DNA from: DSUN01 sp035527715
GTDB lineage: Bacteria; Planctomycetota; PUPC01; DSUN01
Direction: 5' to 3'
DNA: 62,646 bases
NCBI GenBank assembly: GCA_035527715.1
Contig: DATKZY010000044.1
Coordinates: forward strand, 1-62,646
Of this stretch, positions 60,922-62,646 are shown piece after piece. A model generated the notes under the pieces. That model ran no database searches and was not told the DNA's origin. It saw only the letters and a program-made list of their open reading frames with translations. The translations under genes and the position numbers were made by a program. Every line of letters begins with the position of its first letter. Position 1 is the stretch's first letter.

Positions 60922-60948
60922 GTAGGGGCGGCCCTATGTGGCCGCCCT
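60922..60948 (+). repeat. GTAGGGGCG repeat, copy 1
   Basis: 27-nt element beginning GTAGGGGCGGCCCTATGTGG. A related copy lies inverted at 61025-61051. Confidence 0.75.
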
Positions 60949-61024
60949 CTTCCGGCGCCGGGGTGGGCGCAGACGCCCCGGTGCACATGGCCCGCGCCCG
61001 CGCCGGCAGCGGCGGCGGCGGCGG

Positions 61025-61051
61025 AGGGCGCCCACGCAGGGGCGCCCCTAC
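61025..61051 (-). repeat. GTAGGGGCG repeat, copy 2 (inverted)
   Basis: Minus-strand element beginning GTAGGGGCGCCCCTGCGTGG, the same pattern as copy 1. It overlaps the last codon region of the regulator gene. Confidence 0.75.
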
Positions 61052-62583
61052 GCCGTGGTCCCCGGCGCCGCGCCGGCCGCCGGCCCCCGAAACACGACCT
61101 CGACCCGTCCCACGGGCGGCAGTTCCGCCTCGTCCTCGGTCCTCCGCGGCCCCGCAGGAGCCGCCGCCGGCGCGATCTCCGTCCGCCGCACCTCCTCCGT
61201 CGCCCCGTCCGGGCCGATGAACCACGTCTCCACCGCCCGCGGTCCCTGCGGCGGCGGCAGCGGCTCCCGCGGGCGGTAGATGCGCCGATACATTTCGGGC
61301 GTCAGATACTCCCGCTCGCGGAACACCCCCGCCAGGTGCACCGCGCTCCCGTAGCCGCACCGCCGCGCGATCTCCGCCATCGAACGCGTCGTGTGCACCA
61401 GCATCCACTTCACGTCGCGGAACGCCGCCCGCCGCTCCTCGGGCGAGGCCTCGGCCCGCCGCCGCCATTCCCGCGGACTCAGCCCCTCCTGCTTCCGGAA
61501 CACCAGTGCGAGGCGATGCGCCGTGCGGAACCCGCACCGCCGCGCCACGTCGGCCACGCTCAGCCCCGTCGTCGCCAGCAAGTCCCGCGCCCGCATCGCC
61601 CGCACCCGCGCCACCTCCTGCACCACCGTCGCCTCCCGCACCGCGCGGAACCGCCGCCCGAGCGCCACCTGGCTCACCCCCGCCGCGGCCGCCACGTCGC
61701 CCACCCGCAGCGCCGCCTCGTGGCTGTGCTCCGCGATGTGCCGCAGCGCCCGCGTCACCACCGCGTCGGCCTCCGCCCACCGGTCGCTCGACGCCCGCAC
61801 CACCACGCTCGGCGTCACCCGCGGGTTGCGCGCGAACCGTGCCCCGCCCCCCATCAGACGCTCCAGATACGCCCCCGCACGCTCTCCCACCTGCTGATAA
61901 TTCAAGTCCACGCTCGACAGCGGCGGGTCGGCCAGCGCGCACAGCGCCGACTCGTTTCCCGTCCCGAGCAGCCCCACGTCGTCGGGCACTCGCAGCCCCT
62001 TCTCCCGGCACAGCTCCGCCACGTGCAGCGCGAACAGATCGCGGACCGCGAACACCCCCACAGGCTTCGGCACATCCTCGAACCATTTCCGCAGACTCGC
62101 CCTCGGATACGCCCAGCGGTCGTGCTTGCGGAAATACGCCTCGGGCAGCACCGCGATGTGCACCCCGACCCCCTTCTTGTGCGCCGCAGCCCGGAAGCCC
62201 CCCTCCTGAATCCGCGAGTGCGAATCGCGCGCGTAGCCCACGAACGCCAGATGCCGATAGCCGCGTCCGAGCAAGTGCTCCGCTGCCAGATGCCCCGCCC
62301 GACGGTGATCCGCCACCACCCGCGGAATGGGTGCCGTCCACGCATCCCAACTCGCGCACACCACCTGTATCCCCGCGGCGACGCAGGCCCGCGCCACACC
62401 CGCCCTGTCCGTGATCACCCCCTGGTACGTCCCTGCGGCCGCCTCCAGAGGAAACGGGTCGAGCGTCACACGCCAATGTGGCGTCCGCTGCGCGAACCGT
62501 GCCACCCCCAGCGCGATCCCGTGCCAGCGCAGATCCTGTTTATCCATATCGAGGGCCAGGGCCACGTGACGCGAATCGGGCAT
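61048..62583 (-). CDS. XylR/AraC-family regulator with LacI-type sensor and an extra HTH
   Basis: The 511-residue protein has an N-terminal periplasmic-binding/LacI-like sensor domain (about 1-270: VVADHRRAGHLAAEHLLGRGYRHLAFVG, VPDDVGLLGTGNESALCALADPPLSSVDLN). A full AraC DNA-binding domain (about 275-378) follows, whose second HTH reads LSVADVARRCGFRTAHRLALVFRKQEGLSPREWRR. A third HTH-like copy (about 385-440: SMAEIARRCGYGSAVHLAGVFREREYLTPEMYRR) comes next. The ~70-residue C-terminal tail is low-complexity. XylR relatives bind a sugar and activate sugar-utilisation operons. Its target could be the nearby glycosidase cluster; no operator was identified. Confidence 0.85.
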   Translation of the reverse strand: MPDSRHVALALDMDKQDLRWHGIALGVARFAQRTPHWRVTLDPFPLEAAAGTYQGVITDRAGVARACVAAGIQVVCASWDAWTAPIPRVVADHRRAGHLAAEHLLGRGYRHLAFVGYARDSHSRIQEGGFRAAAHKKGVGVHIAVLPEAYFRKHDRWAYPRASLRKWFEDVPKPVGVFAVRDLFALHVAELCREKGLRVPDDVGLLGTGNESALCALADPPLSSVDLNYQQVGERAGAYLERLMGGGARFARNPRVTPSVVVRASSDRWAEADAVVTRALRHIAEHSHEAALRVGDVAAAAGVSQVALGRRFRAVREATVVQEVARVRAMRARDLLATTGLSVADVARRCGFRTAHRLALVFRKQEGLSPREWRRRAEASPEERRAAFRDVKWMLVHTTRSMAEIARRCGYGSAVHLAGVFREREYLTPEMYRRIYRPREPLPPPQGPRAVETWFIGPDGATEEVRRTEIAPAAAPAGPRRTEDEAELPPVGRVEVVFRGPAAGAAPGTTA

Positions 62584-62618
62584 TGGGTGCCCCCCGATGG
62601 CAATGGAATTGTGGATGC

Positions 62619-62646
62619 GGGGGGGGGGGGGGGGGGGGGGGGGGGG
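62619..62646. other. Terminal run of 28 Gs
   Basis: The window ends in an uninterrupted homopolymer of G after a normal-looking upstream region of the regulator. Such runs are typical of dark-cycle calls in two-colour sequencing and mark a probable assembly artefact. Confidence 0.9.

Noticed and set aside
59759..62476. Single 905-codon gene joining the regulator region to the zinc-ribbon protein
   Set aside because: The upstream part is an out-of-frame shadow of the XylR gene; the zinc ribbon starts cleanly at 60787 after GGAGG.

Overview
The window is a GC-rich bacterial chromosome segment. It most likely comes from Planctomycetota or a close PVC-group relative, probably a metagenome contig. 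This rests on the mix of gene types. There is a short ECF sigma factor of the Rhodopirellula/Verrucomicrobium kind next to a FecR-type anti-sigma protein. There are many secreted PQQ-type and other beta-propellers, a LamG/PEP-CTERM surface protein, several Gfo/Idh/MocA dehydrogenases, a DUF4091 glycosidase-like giant, a XylR/AraC regulator, and many dispersed low-complexity intergenic repeats. The right edge ends in 28 consecutive Gs and is probably a contig end or sequencing artefact.

Layout. 1-626: 3' end of a phage/plasmid-type AAA ATPase, then a hairpin-rich spacer. 0.6-11.5 kb: housekeeping genes (fused MFS/spermidine-synthase-like protein, PurF-like amidophosphoribosyltransferase, two-domain nucleoside diphosphate kinase, MBL hydrolase, prfB with its programmed frameshift, glyA) interrupted by a VapBC-like toxin-antitoxin pair. 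11.5-25.6 kb: envelope and surface functions (PQQ propeller, GHMP kinase, PEP-CTERM protein, PilZ protein with an undecaprenyl-phosphate sugar transferase, HEAT protein, MraY, HtrA/DegP-like protease, two large polytopic GT-C-like proteins, small LuxR/sigma-4-type HTH protein). 25.9-41.4 kb: mostly minus-strand exported enzymes and their control (DUF362, agmatine-deiminase-like protein, an isomerase/lyase-like/calcium-binding operon, ECF sigma/FecR, secreted propeller, two Gfo/Idh/MocA proteins, SUMF1 lipoprotein). 41.4-47.6 kb: repeat-rich accessory region with four 34-bp palindromes, tandem duplications, remnants of a PIN toxin and of a Uma2 gene, an intact Uma2 gene and a REP-associated Y1 transposase. 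47.7-51.2 kb: PstS-like phosphate-binding lipoprotein and an NtrC-type two-component system. 51.3-62.6 kb: a membrane protein with Ig-like domains, a secreted carbohydrate-active cluster (DUF4091 protein, metallophosphoesterase, two paralogous TIM-barrel proteins), a zinc-ribbon membrane protein and a XylR-type regulator with an extra HTH.

Working together. PilZ plus sugar transferase, the PEP-CTERM protein and the GT-C-like pair point to c-di-GMP-influenced exopolysaccharide or cell-surface assembly. The isomerase/lyase/DUF4091/Gfo-Idh sets look like uptake and breakdown of complex glycans. Transcription appears to use a classical sigma-70 signal: many intergenic regions hold a TTGnnn element, a 16-18 nt spacer and a TAnnnT-like -10, often divergent pairs. 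Overlapping ATGA or TGATG junctions indicate translational coupling in several operons. No rRNA, tRNA or CRISPR array was recognised.
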